The notes under the pieces were generated by a model. The model was not told the DNA's origin and made no database searches. It worked only from the letters and a program-made list of their open reading frames with translations. Position numbers and translations under genes: made by a program. Positions 10,537 to 19,406 of a stretch of DNA of 64,000 bases are shown piece by piece. Every line of letters begins with the position of its first letter. Within the stretch, counting starts at the first letter, position 1. This stretch comes from Arsenicicoccus bolidensis DSM 15745 (GTDB lineage: Bacteria > Actinomycetota > Actinomycetes > Actinomycetales > Dermatophilaceae): contig NZ_AUFG01000019.1 in the NCBI RefSeq assembly GCF_000426385.1, forward strand, positions 1 to 64,000, read 5' to 3'.

Positions 10537-11645
10537 CAGCCTCGTCCCTCCGCGGCGAGCATGCGCTCGATGATGCGGCGGGCCCACATGCCACCCATGT
10601 CGATGTTGAGGCTGTAGAACTCGTGCTCGGGGTTGGCGTCGATGGCCTCCTGCTGCGCCTTGAGCATGACCTCGTCCTCGCCGAAGACGCCGTGCACCCC
10701 GTTGCGGAGCTGGGTCGTGATCGTCTGGCTCTCGAGGCGGTAGTTGCGCATGAAGGCCCAGAAGTAGTGGCTCGTGCGGTCGGTCTCGGGGGTCATGGTG
10801 TTCATGACATAGCCGTTGACGCCCTCGCTGCGGTCACCCTCGGCCGCCCCGGTGCCGGCCTTGGCGACGCCCACGTCGATGCAGACCGTCGACGGCGCCT
10901 GGAAGTGGATGATCTGCCAGCGGTCGACCTTGCCGGAGAACCCGGGGAACTTGTCGTTCATGTTCTTGAGCCAGAACGGCGGCGGGTCGATGTCGCTCAT
11001 GTGCCGCGTCACCGTGACGGTGGTGTCCGTGTGGGTGGTGTCGAAGCCGGCCTCGCTCAGCTCCTCCTGCCCGATCGACGACGAGTGGACGAACTCCTCG
11101 TGGGTGAGGTCCATGAGGTTGTCGACGACGAGCTGGTAGTTGCAGTCGGCGGGGATCGTCTCGCCGTCGCCCGCCCACTCCGGGGAGGTCATCTGGTGCA
11201 TGTCGGGGATGGTGTCCGGGTCGGCCAGGTCCGGGTCGCCGAGCCAGACCCAGATGAAGCGATAGCGCTCCACGGCGGGGTATGACGGGACGGCGGCGCT
11301 CGGGTTGATCGTCCGCTGCGCCGGCATGTGGGTGCAGCGGCCCGCCGCGTCGTAGCGCATCCCGTGGTAGGGGCACTGGATCTCGTCCCCGACCACGGCG
11401 CCGCGGCTGAGCGGGGCGAGGCGGTGCCAGCACGCGTCGGCCAGCACCACCACGCGGCCGTCCGTGGTCCGCCAGAGCGCGAGGGGCTTGTCGCAGACGC
11501 GGCGCGACAGCGGTGCCTTGTTGGTGACCTCGTGGTCCCACGCGGCGACATACCAGGTGTTGAGGGGGAAGGACAGGATCTTGGCGGTGGCCGGACCCGG
11601 GTTGCCGGCGGGCTGGGCGACAGACGTGTGCTCGGTGACGGACAT
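10536..11645 (-). CDS. vanA: Vanillate O-demethylase-like Rieske oxygenase
   Basis: This is a 369-residue oxygenase component expected to demethylate vanillate (or a related methoxybenzoate) to protocatechuate, releasing formaldehyde. The Rieske centre is Cys72-x-His74 and Cys91-x2-His94 (CPYHG). The mononuclear iron motif is N176-x2-D179-x2-H182-x4-H187 (NLMDLTHEEFVH). The start FPLNTWYVAAWDHEV is typical of the VanA branch. AAGGAG precedes the ATG. A catalytic domain this short argues against phthalate 4,5-dioxygenase (about 440 residues). Exact substrate is inferred from the downstream protocatechuate genes. Confidence 0.85.
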   Translation of the reverse strand: MSVTEHTSVAQPAGNPGPATAKILSFPLNTWYVAAWDHEVTNKAPLSRRVCDKPLALWRTTDGRVVVLADACWHRLAPLSRGAVVGDEIQCPYHGMRYDAAGRCTHMPAQRTINPSAAVPSYPAVERYRFIWVWLGDPDLADPDTIPDMHQMTSPEWAGDGETIPADCNYQLVVDNLMDLTHEEFVHSSSIGQEELSEAGFDTTHTDTTVTVTRHMSDIDPPPFWLKNMNDKFPGFSGKVDRWQIIHFQAPSTVCIDVGVAKAGTGAAEGDRSEGVNGYVMNTMTPETDRTSHYFWAFMRNYRLESQTITTQLRNGVHGVFGEDEVMLKAQQEAIDANPEHEFYSLNIDMGGMWARRIIERMLAAEGRG

Positions 11646-11776
11646 GCGGGACTCCTTCGTCTCCTGGCCGGCGGTGCCGGCCGTTCATCAGTCTTGTGCG
11701 TTGTCGGTGCTGCCGCCCAGCCACAGGGCCGAACGCCGAGGGCCGGTCCTGCGGCCGGTCCCTCAGGGCCGCAGCA

Positions 11777-13105
11777 TCAGAGGGCGGACTCCCGGGTGGT
11801 GCGCAGGCCCAGCAGGCAGACCGCGCCGATGATCGAGCCCATGGCCATGGCGATGGCCACGCCCTGCAGGCCCATGCCGCTCTGGAAGAGCAGGCCGGCG
11901 AGGACGGGACCCAGCGCGGCGCCGGCGCGGCCGACACCGATCACGAAGCCAGTGCCGCCGGCGCGGACCGCCGACGGGAACGAGTGCGCGACGAGGGCGT
12001 AGAGCCCGGAGACGGCGCCGTTGGTGAAGAAGCCACCGAGGGCCGCGAGGAAGGACAGCCCGGCGAGACCGTCGGCGCCGTGGCCGAAGAAGATGACGGC
12101 CGCGGTGGACGCCAGCATGGCGCCGATGACCAGCAGGCGGGTCGAGAGCCGGACCGACAGGAAGCTGAGCGTCAGGGCGCCGATGAGGCCACCGACGTTG
12201 GCCCACACCAGGACGCCACCGGCGGACGCGGGCGAGAAGCCCATGTCGACGACGATCTTGGGGACCCACTTGAGGATGAAGTAGAAGGTCATGATGTGGG
12301 CGAAGTAGGCCGCGGTCAGCAGGATCGTGATCCGGCCGAGGCCGCCGGAGAAGAGCTGCTTGACCGAGGTGCGCGGCTCGTCGGCGGTCATCGGGGGCAG
12401 GCTCGCGACGGTGCGGTGACCGAGCTTGGTCATCGTGTCGTTGATCCGCTCCAGCGCGCCGTGCGGACGCTTCTGGACGAGGTAGCCGACCGACTCCGGC
12501 AGGACGAAGTACACGACCGGGAGCATCACGACGGACATGACGACTCCGAAGTAGAAGACCGAGCGCCAGTCGCCCGTGGAGGCGAGCAGGCCGGAGGCGA
12601 TCGAGCCTCCGACGATGGCGCCGACCGGGTATCCCGCGGACATGATCGCGACGAACATGCTCTTGAGCTTGGCGTTGGAGAACTCGGCGACGACGGCGTT
12701 GGTCACCGCGAGCATGCCCCCGATGCCGAGGCCGGTGAGCAGCCGGTATGCCGAGAGGACCACGACGCCAGTGGCATGCGTCGCGAGATACATCCCGAGG
12801 CCCATGATGACGAGCGAGACCATCAGCGTCTTGCGGCGACCGATCCGGTCGGCGATGTTGCCGAGGATGATCGAGCCGACCGCCATGCCGATGAGCTCCA
12901 TCGACAGGACCAGGCCGAGCGCGGCCCGGCTGACGCCCCACTCCTTGGCGATGCCGGGCGAGGCGAAGCTGATGGACAGGACGTCGAAGCCGTCGAGGGC
13001 GTTGAGGGTGGTCGCGATGGCGACGGCGAGGTACTGCCGCCCGCCCATCCGGCCCTTGGCGAGGATCTGGCGCGGATCCTCATCAAAGCGAGTCGACTCT
13101 GACAC
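11777..13105 (-). CDS. Aromatic acid:H+ symporter (MFS, PcaK/VanK type)
   Basis: This is a 442-residue 12-helix major facilitator of the aromatic acid:H+ symporter family. The TM1 motif LNALDGFDVLSISF carries the two aspartates required in PcaK. Loop 2-3 has GNIADRIGRRKT and the loop after TM6 is the expected long hydrophilic one. It should import protocatechuate, vanillate or a similar acid for the enzymes encoded downstream. The start is a GTG with GGAGGT at seven bases. It opens the minus-strand cluster; a perfect palindrome 22 bases upstream of the start codon is a probable operator. A spacer of 131 bases separates it from vanA. Confidence 0.9.
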   Translation of the reverse strand: MSESTRFDEDPRQILAKGRMGGRQYLAVAIATTLNALDGFDVLSISFASPGIAKEWGVSRAALGLVLSMELIGMAVGSIILGNIADRIGRRKTLMVSLVIMGLGMYLATHATGVVVLSAYRLLTGLGIGGMLAVTNAVVAEFSNAKLKSMFVAIMSAGYPVGAIVGGSIASGLLASTGDWRSVFYFGVVMSVVMLPVVYFVLPESVGYLVQKRPHGALERINDTMTKLGHRTVASLPPMTADEPRTSVKQLFSGGLGRITILLTAAYFAHIMTFYFILKWVPKIVVDMGFSPASAGGVLVWANVGGLIGALTLSFLSVRLSTRLLVIGAMLASTAAVIFFGHGADGLAGLSFLAALGGFFTNGAVSGLYALVAHSFPSAVRAGGTGFVIGVGRAGAALGPVLAGLLFQSGMGLQGVAIAMAMGSIIGAVCLLGLRTTRESAL

Positions 13106-13126
13106 GTTGGGGGACCTCCGTCTAGT

Positions 13127-13143
13127 TGCCAGGATTCCTGGCA
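13127..13143. promoter_or_regulatory. Perfect 17-bp palindrome, probable operator of the aromatic importer
   Basis: TGCCAGGA-T-TCCTGGCA is a perfect 8+1+8 inverted repeat immediately upstream of the importer gene (start at 13105). A second CCTGGCA half-site lies at 13194-13200, with an inverted GCCAG partner at about 13180. The position suits an operator for the IclR protein of the cluster, but I did not find the same full palindrome upstream of vanA or ligI. Confidence 0.55.
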
Positions 13144-13234
13144 GGGAGCCCCACAGTGACAGAGGCCACGACGCGGGGGCCAGAGCCCTTCCGCCTGGCA
13201 GAAGACCCAGGGTGAGCGGGGGCGGTGGCTCCCC

Positions 13235-15373
13235 TCAGGAGGCTGCTGCGTCCGCCGCGCGATCCGGGGCGTGGCCAGGCGCGTGGTCGGCCGGGGGCTG
13301 GGGCGCGCAGGCGGTCATCAGCACGACCAGCGGCACGATCAGGATCGAGCCGGCGGGCGGGATCGAGGTGCCGGAGTCGTTGGTGAGGAAGCCGACGATC
13401 CAGCAGAGCACGATGGCGGTGAAGCCGATGCGCAGCAGGGGGATCTGGCGCTCGAGGCGGGTGAGGGGGCGCCCGAGCGAGGAGAGCGGGCGTCGGGCGG
13501 CCCAGGCGGCGAGGAGGAGCAGGACGGGCACGCCGAGGTTGACCCACTGCGAGGTGAGCATGGACCAGTTGTTGACGAAGGTGCTGCGCACGACCGAGGT
13601 GAGGTCGCCGGTCTCGATCAGGGTGGCGAGGAAGTCGCCGATGTGGCTGCGCTCGTAGCGCGGTCGCAGCATGTCGAGGGTCGCCATGACGAGCGCGGTG
13701 AAGGCGCTGAGGGCCGCGATCAGGGCCACGCCCCGCCAGGTCGTTCGGCGCCCCGAGGCCTTGAGGGCGAGGTAACCGAAGCCCCAGACCAGCGCCAGGG
13801 AGCCGCCGGCCTCGTCCCCGAGGGCGTAGTGCCCGTCGACCGCGACCGTGACGATCCCCATGGCCGCGATCACGCGGGCCGCGCGGCTGGGGTCGCGGCG
13901 GGACAGGCGTCCCGTGAGCAGGGAGGCAGCGAGCAGGGCCCCGCTGGCCGTGAGGGCGAACCCGACGTTGCCGAGGCCGTGCAGGCGCCCGCCGTAGACG
14001 GGCTGCAACCCCATCATGGTCATCAGCTGCAGGTGACCGCCGAGCACGAGGTCGACGGCGAGGACGAGAGCCGTCGTCGCCGCGAGGAATCCTGCGGGTC
14101 CGGCTCGCCGGCTCCGCCAGGGTCCCCGCAGCGCGACCGTGGCGAGCACCGCCGCCCACCCCAGGACCGAGATCACCAGGCCCAGCGTCGGGTGGTCCCA
14201 CCGCCACCACGGCACCAGTCCGGCGAGGAAGGTCGAGACGGGGACGGCGGCCACCGCGGCGGAGGCGATGCGCAGGGCCCGCCCGGCCGAGGACCGACGG
14301 ATCGTCTGGCCCCGGCTGCGGTCCCGCTGCAGCACGAGCAGGATGACGCCGATGGTGACGAGCGAGACGAGGACGTAGGTCGTGAAGAACGGCCGCACGA
14401 GGTGGTGCTGCACGTCCAGGGCCCGGGCGGTGCCGGCCAGCTCGGCGCGCACGTCGTCGCCGCTCGCCCCGGGCAGCACCACGGGGATGCGTCCCTCGTA
14501 GCTCGTGCCGGGCAGCGCCGAGACGCGCGAGGTCACCAGGGCGGTGAGGTCGGTGGTGCGGATCAGCCCGGGCTGGCGCGACGAGGCCGACGTCAGCCGC
14601 CCCTCGGGGATGCCGGGGCCCCTCATCAGGACCGCGCGCAACGACTCGGGCGCCTGGTCGTCGGCGTGCCCCGTGACGACCAGGGTCGCCTCGCGCGGCA
14701 GCCGGTCGATGATCCGCGCCAGCCCGGCGTCGTCGACGCCGTCGAAGGACACGAAGGTGATGGGGCAGCGCCGCAGGTCGGCGCGCCGGGGGTCGGGCTC
14801 GTACGACGCCACGGTGCCGTCCTTGCGCACCGCCCCGACCGCCGCTCCAGCCCCGGCCGCGGCGATGCACTGGCGCCGCTCGAGCAGCTGCGTGCCGAGG
14901 AGGCCGAGCTCGGCGGGCACGGGCTGGGCCAGCAGCTCGGCCCGCCAGCGCGGGAAGTCCGGGAAGCGCGCCGGGCCGCCCAGCTCGCCGAGGCCGCCGG
15001 TCGGGACCGGGCGGGGGATCGGTGGGCAGGGCACGACGGGACCGCTTGCCGGTGCCTCGGGCGTGCCGTCGTCGAGGGAGACGCGGAACCCGGACGACAG
15101 GGTGGCCCAGACCGACCCGGAGCAGCTGTGCCCGGCCACGGCGTGGGTGGCGAGGTTGCCGATGGCGGCGTCGTCGGCGAGCCGGTCCAGGGTGGGGGTG
15201 CGGCGCTCGTCGACGTCGGCCCAGCGCAGGGTGGGCATCGAGACGACGACGAGGGGGCCGGGCTGCGCCACGGGCTCGGTGCGCGGGCGCAGCAGCGGGG
15301 TGAGGAGGGTGACGAGGGCGATCACGAGGATCCCGAAGGCCGTCAGGCGAAGGAAGGACCTGCGTGACGGCAT
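13235..15373 (-). CDS. Large polytopic membrane protein with an alkaline-phosphatase-like extracytoplasmic domain
   Basis: The 712-residue product begins with a signal-anchor (about residues 6-28). A soluble region of about 320 residues follows that recalls alkaline-phosphatase-superfamily proteins (TPTLDRLADDAAIGN near the start and VVTGHADDQ, LRAVLMRGPG, LIRTTDLTALV further on). After it come about ten hydrophobic helices to the C-terminus, with an Ala/Pro/Asp-rich tail. The usual nucleophile motif of active family members is not obvious, so the domain may be non-catalytic. Function is not known to me; a cell-envelope role is likely. A TACCCT box six bases before the ATG suggests a leaderless transcript. 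Confidence 0.75.
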   Translation of the reverse strand: MPSRRSFLRLTAFGILVIALVTLLTPLLRPRTEPVAQPGPLVVVSMPTLRWADVDERRTPTLDRLADDAAIGNLATHAVAGHSCSGSVWATLSSGFRVSLDDGTPEAPASGPVVPCPPIPRPVPTGGLGELGGPARFPDFPRWRAELLAQPVPAELGLLGTQLLERRQCIAAAGAGAAVGAVRKDGTVASYEPDPRRADLRRCPITFVSFDGVDDAGLARIIDRLPREATLVVTGHADDQAPESLRAVLMRGPGIPEGRLTSASSRQPGLIRTTDLTALVTSRVSALPGTSYEGRIPVVLPGASGDDVRAELAGTARALDVQHHLVRPFFTTYVLVSLVTIGVILLVLQRDRSRGQTIRRSSAGRALRIASAAVAAVPVSTFLAGLVPWWRWDHPTLGLVISVLGWAAVLATVALRGPWRSRRAGPAGFLAATTALVLAVDLVLGGHLQLMTMMGLQPVYGGRLHGLGNVGFALTASGALLAASLLTGRLSRRDPSRAARVIAAMGIVTVAVDGHYALGDEAGGSLALVWGFGYLALKASGRRTTWRGVALIAALSAFTALVMATLDMLRPRYERSHIGDFLATLIETGDLTSVVRSTFVNNWSMLTSQWVNLGVPVLLLLAAWAARRPLSSLGRPLTRLERQIPLLRIGFTAIVLCWIVGFLTNDSGTSIPPAGSILIVPLVVLMTACAPQPPADHAPGHAPDRAADAAAS

Positions 15374-15440
15374 CGCTCCAGGGTAGTTGACCGGCAGGGG
15401 AGGTGCGTCCCTCGGGCCGGTCCTGTGGTGGGGTGGAGCC

Positions 15441-16235
15441 ATGACGACCGTCGAGGGGCTCAGCACGTATGTCGACGGCGGGGTCGCCCGCCTCGTCCTG
15501 GACCGTCCCGCCAAGCGCAACGCGATGAGCCTCGAGATGTGGCAACGGTTTCCGCACGTCCTGGGGGACCTGGTCGAGGACCCGGCGGTCCGGGTCGTGG
15601 TGGTCGTGGGAGCCGGGGACCACTTCTGTGCCGGTGCCGACATCGGCGACCTCCTGTCGGGCCCTGACCCGGCCGATCCGATGGTGCCGGTCCGCGAGGC
15701 GGACCTCGCCGCCCAGCGGGCCCTGCTGGACTGCCCGAGGCCGACGGTGGCCGCCGTGCGGGGCAGCTGCATCGGGGGCGGGCTGGAGCTGGCCGCGTCG
15801 TGCGACCTGCGGGTGGCCGAGGAGGGTGCGCGGTTCGGGGTGACGCCCGCCCGGCTGGGGGTGGCCTACGCGCCGACCGGCATACGGACCCTGCTGGACC
15901 TGGTCGGACCGGCGACGGCCCGGCGGCTGCTCCTGACCGCCGGCCTGATCGACGCGGTCGAGGCGCACCGGGTGGGCCTGGTCGACGTGCTGACCGGGCC
16001 GGGCGAGCTGGACGACGCGGTCGCGGGGCTGACCGACGAGCTGTGCAGCCGCTCGCAGCTCACGATCGCGGCGGTCAAGGAGACGGTGCGGCTACTGCTC
16101 GACGGCGAGGACCCGGAACCCGCGGCGCAGGCGCGCTATCGCGAGACGATCGCGTCCGGCGAGCTGGCGGAGGGTGTGCTGGCGTTCACCGAGCGGCGGG
16201 ACCCTCGCTTCCCCTGGGCGGGCGGGCCTGCCTGA
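15441..16235 (+). CDS. Crotonase-fold protein (enoyl-CoA hydratase/isomerase family)
   Basis: This 264-residue protein has the crotonase oxyanion-hole segments HFCAGADIGDL (61-71) and GSCIGGGLELAAS (108-120). Glu116 corresponds to the first catalytic Glu of enoyl-CoA hydratase. At the place of the second catalytic Glu (PE in hydratases) it has Ala137 (TPARLG), so a standard hydratase mechanism is doubtful and another acyl-CoA reaction (isomerase, hydrolase) is possible. The ATG is preceded by GGTGGAG. It is divergent from the membrane protein at 13235, and its stop is followed by two hairpins. Confidence 0.85.
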   Translation: MTTVEGLSTYVDGGVARLVLDRPAKRNAMSLEMWQRFPHVLGDLVEDPAVRVVVVVGAGDHFCAGADIGDLLSGPDPADPMVPVREADLAAQRALLDCPRPTVAAVRGSCIGGGLELAASCDLRVAEEGARFGVTPARLGVAYAPTGIRTLLDLVGPATARRLLLTAGLIDAVEAHRVGLVDVLTGPGELDDAVAGLTDELCSRSQLTIAAVKETVRLLLDGEDPEPAAQARYRETIASGELAEGVLAFTERRDPRFPWAGGPA

Positions 16236-16242
16236 CGGGTTG

Positions 16243-16303
16243 CGCCGAACGAGTGGGGTTCGGCGTCGAACGCGTCACGCTGACCCCATCGACGGCGTGA
16301 CGC
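16243..16303 (+). terminator. Two consecutive hairpins after the crotonase gene
   Basis: CGCCGAAC (16243-16250) pairs with GTTCGGCG (16258-16265), and GCGTCACG (16272-16279) pairs with CGTGACGC (16296-16303). There is no U-tract. They lie directly after the crotonase stop and before the secreted protease gene. Confidence 0.55.
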
Positions 16304-16381
16304 ACGGTCAGGCGACATAACGTTCTGTGACCGCGTGGGGCGAACCCTGCTCCCGTGCCCTCGTCGAAGGACCCCTCCACC

Positions 16382-18034
16382 ATGCAGACCCGTGCTCGCG
16401 CCGGCGTCGTGATCGGTGCGCTCGCCGCCCTCGCGCCGGCGGTCGGCAGCCCCGTCACCGCCCATGCCTCGGGCGTCGCCCCCGCCGTCGTCGCCGCTCC
16501 GACGTCCGCGCACCCGACCTGGGTCCGATCGTTCGCTCCAGGTCCAGGTCCAGGTCGAGGTCCGGCTCCGGCTCCGGCGCTGGTTCCGGCGGAGGGTCGA
16601 CCGGAGGGGTGGGCGGCCCGCACCACCTCGGTCACCAGCGCCCCCGGCGCCGTGGCCGCCCCGGCGCTCGCCACGGGCGCCTCGCGGATCCGCGTCGTCA
16701 CGACCCAGGTCGTCTCCGGCCAGCCCGTGATCACCACGGCGACCGTCCCGGCAGCCCAGGCCGTCGGCGCCGTCGACCGCGCCCAGGACGCGCCCGGCGC
16801 CGTGGCCGTCACCGTGGACACGAGGGTGCGCGCGACGGCATACAACGATCCGCTGCGACCCCAGCAGTGGAGCCTCAGCGCCCTCGGCGGCGAGACCTTC
16901 CACGCACGGGTGAGCACCGCCGGCGTCACGGTCGCCGTCGTCGACACAGGCGTGGACGGCAGCCACCCCGACCTGCGCGGGGTGCTCGTGCCGGGCGCGC
17001 AGTTCCTCGAGCCCGCGGCGGGTGGGACCAGGGGCACCGGCGCCGTCGACCTCGACGGGCACGGCACGCACGTCGCCGGCATCATCGCGGCCGTCGCGCA
17101 CAACCGTCTGGGCATCGCGGGTCTCGCGCCCGGCACGCGCATCATGCCGATCAGGGTGCTCGACGCCAGCGGTGAGGGGTGGTCGTCCGACATCGCCCGC
17201 GGCATCATCCACGCCGCCAACCGCGGCGCCAAGGTCATCAACCTGTCCCTCGGCGGTACCCGGGACGCCGCGGTGGACAAGGCCGTCCAGTACGCCACCG
17301 CCAAGGGGGCGGTGGTCGTCGCGGCCGCCGGCAACGAGCGGGCCCAGGGCAACCCGGTGACCTACCCGGCGGCGTACGCCAACGTCATCGGCGTGGCTGC
17401 CACCACCAGCGCCCGACGAGCGGCGCCGTACTCCAACACCGGGTCCTACGTCGACATCGCGGCCCCCGGCGACCGCATCGTCTCGACCTATCCCCGGACC
17501 AGGGCCGGCTCGGGCTACGTCCGCATGAGCGGCACCTCCATGGCCGCCCCCGCCGTGTCGGCCGCGGTCGCCGGTCTCAAGGCGGCTCGGCCCACGCTGA
17601 CCACCTCGCAGGTGCAGGCGCTGCTGAGCCGCACCGCGGCCGACCTCGGCACGCGGGGCCGGGACAACACGTACGGCGCCGGCCTCCTCGACCCCAACAA
17701 GGCGCTCTGCGCGGTCAAGGCCTGCCCCGCGGCACTCACCTGGTCGGGCGTGCGCTCATGGGCCCCGGTCGTCGGCACCATGGCCACCGGCACGGTGACC
17801 GCCCGCACGGTCAACGGCTCCGTCCTCGCCAACGCGCCCGTCCGCACCTGCTGGGCGATGTCGCACCTGCGCGGCCGGCTGCAGTGCTCGGACCGCCGCA
17901 CCGACGCCGCCGGTCGGGTGCCGACGAACTTCACCGTGCGCAGCACGACGTCCGTGACCGTGCGCTTCCTGGGGGCGTCGGCGGCCACCTCGTCGTCGAC
18001 GACGGTCACCTACCGGCCTCGCGCGGCCCGTTGA
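16382..18034 (+). CDS. Secreted subtilisin-family (S8) serine protease
   Basis: This 550-residue exported protease has a signal peptide (residues 1 to about 29, cut near AHA-SG). A propeptide contains a PGPGPG/APAPA low-complexity run (53-68). The catalytic domain has Asp188 (VVDTGVDGSHPDL), His230 (DGHGTHVAG), the oxyanion Asn318 (AAAGNE) and Ser386 (SGTSMAAP), and a C-terminal domain of about 140 residues (four Cys) may fold as an immunoglobulin-like module. The ATG at 16382 was preferred over a GTG at 16355 because the signal peptide starts there and GAAGGA lies upstream. The role is degradation of extracellular protein. Confidence 0.92.
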   Translation: MQTRARAGVVIGALAALAPAVGSPVTAHASGVAPAVVAAPTSAHPTWVRSFAPGPGPGRGPAPAPALVPAEGRPEGWAARTTSVTSAPGAVAAPALATGASRIRVVTTQVVSGQPVITTATVPAAQAVGAVDRAQDAPGAVAVTVDTRVRATAYNDPLRPQQWSLSALGGETFHARVSTAGVTVAVVDTGVDGSHPDLRGVLVPGAQFLEPAAGGTRGTGAVDLDGHGTHVAGIIAAVAHNRLGIAGLAPGTRIMPIRVLDASGEGWSSDIARGIIHAANRGAKVINLSLGGTRDAAVDKAVQYATAKGAVVVAAAGNERAQGNPVTYPAAYANVIGVAATTSARRAAPYSNTGSYVDIAAPGDRIVSTYPRTRAGSGYVRMSGTSMAAPAVSAAVAGLKAARPTLTTSQVQALLSRTAADLGTRGRDNTYGAGLLDPNKALCAVKACPAALTWSGVRSWAPVVGTMATGTVTARTVNGSVLANAPVRTCWAMSHLRGRLQCSDRRTDAAGRVPTNFTVRSTTSVTVRFLGASAATSSSTTVTYRPRAAR

Positions 18035-18069
18035 CGGCCGTATGACGTCGGGCGCCCGGCATACGGCCG
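18035..18069. terminator. Bidirectional hairpin between convergent genes
   Basis: CGGCCGTATG (18035-18044) pairs with CATACGGCCG (18060-18069), between the stop of the S8 protease gene and the stop of the convergent amylase-family gene. It can serve both strands. Confidence 0.6.
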
Positions 18070-18076
18070 GCTGCCG

Positions 18077-19396
18077 TCAGCCGATGAGCAGGCGGTAGCC
18101 CCAGGGGCCCAGCTCCACGGGCTCGCCCTCCACGATCTCGACGGTCTGCCCGTCGGACCCGTCGGGCGCGAAGAAGTCGCGGTAGCGGCCCGGCGCGGGG
18201 GACTCGCGGAAGGCCACCGAGACCGGCTCGGGCGACAGGTTGAAGGCCGCGAAGACCTTGGTGTCGTCGTCCTGTCGCACGAACGCCAGCACCCGGTCGT
18301 CCGCAGTCGTGGGCACCGGCACCATCGGGGCGCCGTGCTTGCCGCTCCAGAGCGCGCGGGTGTCGCGCCGCAGCCGGATCAGCCGGGCGTAGAGGTCGCG
18401 CATCGGGTGCTCGGCCCAGACGATCTCGTCCTTGTCGAAGAAGGCCAGGCGCTTGTCCATGCCCGCCTCCTGACCGTTGTGGATCAGCGGCATCCCCTTG
18501 CTGGCCACCGAGAGCACGATCGCGGCCTCGAGGGCGTCGCCGAACTGCTCGTACTCCGTCCCCTCCCAGGCGTTCTTGTCGTGGTTGGAGACGAACAGCA
18601 TGCGGATGGAGTCGCGCTGGTAGGCCTTGGCGTCCCACGCGTAGTAGACGCGCAGCGCCTCCAGGTCGGCCTTGCCGTGGGCGATCTTGTGCAGCGCGTC
18701 GTTCCAGCTCCAGCCGTAGGTCATGTCGAAGGCACGGTGGTGCAGGTCGCGCGCCTCCCACTCGGCGAGCAGGAAGACGGGCTTGATCTCGTCGAGCACC
18801 GCGCGGACCGTCTCCCAGAAGTCCGTCGGCACCATCCCCGCGACGTCGCAGCGGTAGCCGTCGACGTCGACCTCGCGCACCCACCAGGCCATGGCCTCGG
18901 TCATCCACTCGCGCAGCTCGGCGTGGGAGTGGTCCAGGTCGATGATGTCGTCCCAGTCCCACCACGGGGTGGGGCGGAAGTCGCCCTTCCAGTCCCGGGA
19001 GTACCACTCTGGGTGCTGCTCGACGAGCACGTTGTCCCAGGCGGTGTGGTTGGCGACCCAGTCCAGGATGACCTTGAGGCCGAGGTCGTGCGCCGCGGCG
19101 ACGAAGTCCTTGAGGTCCTCCACCGTGCCCAGCTCGGCGCTCACGGAGTAGTAGTCGCGCACCGCGTAGGGGGAGCCGAGGCCACCCTTGCGGTTGACCT
19201 CGCCGATCTCGTGGACCGGCATCAACCACAGGATCCCGACGCCCAGCTCCGCCAGCCGCGGCAGGTGCGCCATGGCGGCCCGCAGGGTGCCCTCGGGCGT
19301 GAAGTGTCTCGTGTTGATCTGGTAGATCGTGGCGTTCACCGACCACGACGGGTGCTCGAAGGGAGTCTCGGGGGCGGGCTCGAAGCTGTGGGTCAC
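18077..19396 (-). CDS. Alpha-amylase family glycoside hydrolase (GH13)
   Basis: This 439-residue intracellular GH13 enzyme has no signal peptide. The barrel motifs are DWVANH (112-117), the nucleophile Asp184 (DGYRCDVAG), the acid/base Glu212 (LLAEWEA) and Asp273 (VSNHDKNAW), followed by a beta-sandwich domain. It should cleave or rearrange alpha-glucans or maltooligosaccharides; exact specificity is open. The start is a GTG preceded at seven bases by TAGCCT, whose TAG is also the stop codon of the next gene upstream. A separate leaderless transcript from inside that stop is likely. Confidence 0.87.
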   Translation of the reverse strand: MTHSFEPAPETPFEHPSWSVNATIYQINTRHFTPEGTLRAAMAHLPRLAELGVGILWLMPVHEIGEVNRKGGLGSPYAVRDYYSVSAELGTVEDLKDFVAAAHDLGLKVILDWVANHTAWDNVLVEQHPEWYSRDWKGDFRPTPWWDWDDIIDLDHSHAELREWMTEAMAWWVREVDVDGYRCDVAGMVPTDFWETVRAVLDEIKPVFLLAEWEARDLHHRAFDMTYGWSWNDALHKIAHGKADLEALRVYYAWDAKAYQRDSIRMLFVSNHDKNAWEGTEYEQFGDALEAAIVLSVASKGMPLIHNGQEAGMDKRLAFFDKDEIVWAEHPMRDLYARLIRLRRDTRALWSGKHGAPMVPVPTTADDRVLAFVRQDDDTKVFAAFNLSPEPVSVAFRESPAPGRYRDFFAPDGSDGQTVEIVEGEPVELGPWGYRLLIG

Positions 19397-19406
19397 GCCC
19401 TCCAGG

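Noticed and set aside
10536-11645. Phthalate 4,5-dioxygenase instead of VanA
   Set aside because: The protein is too short for that family, the N-terminal motif is VanA-like, and no dihydroxyphthalate decarboxylase is recognised.
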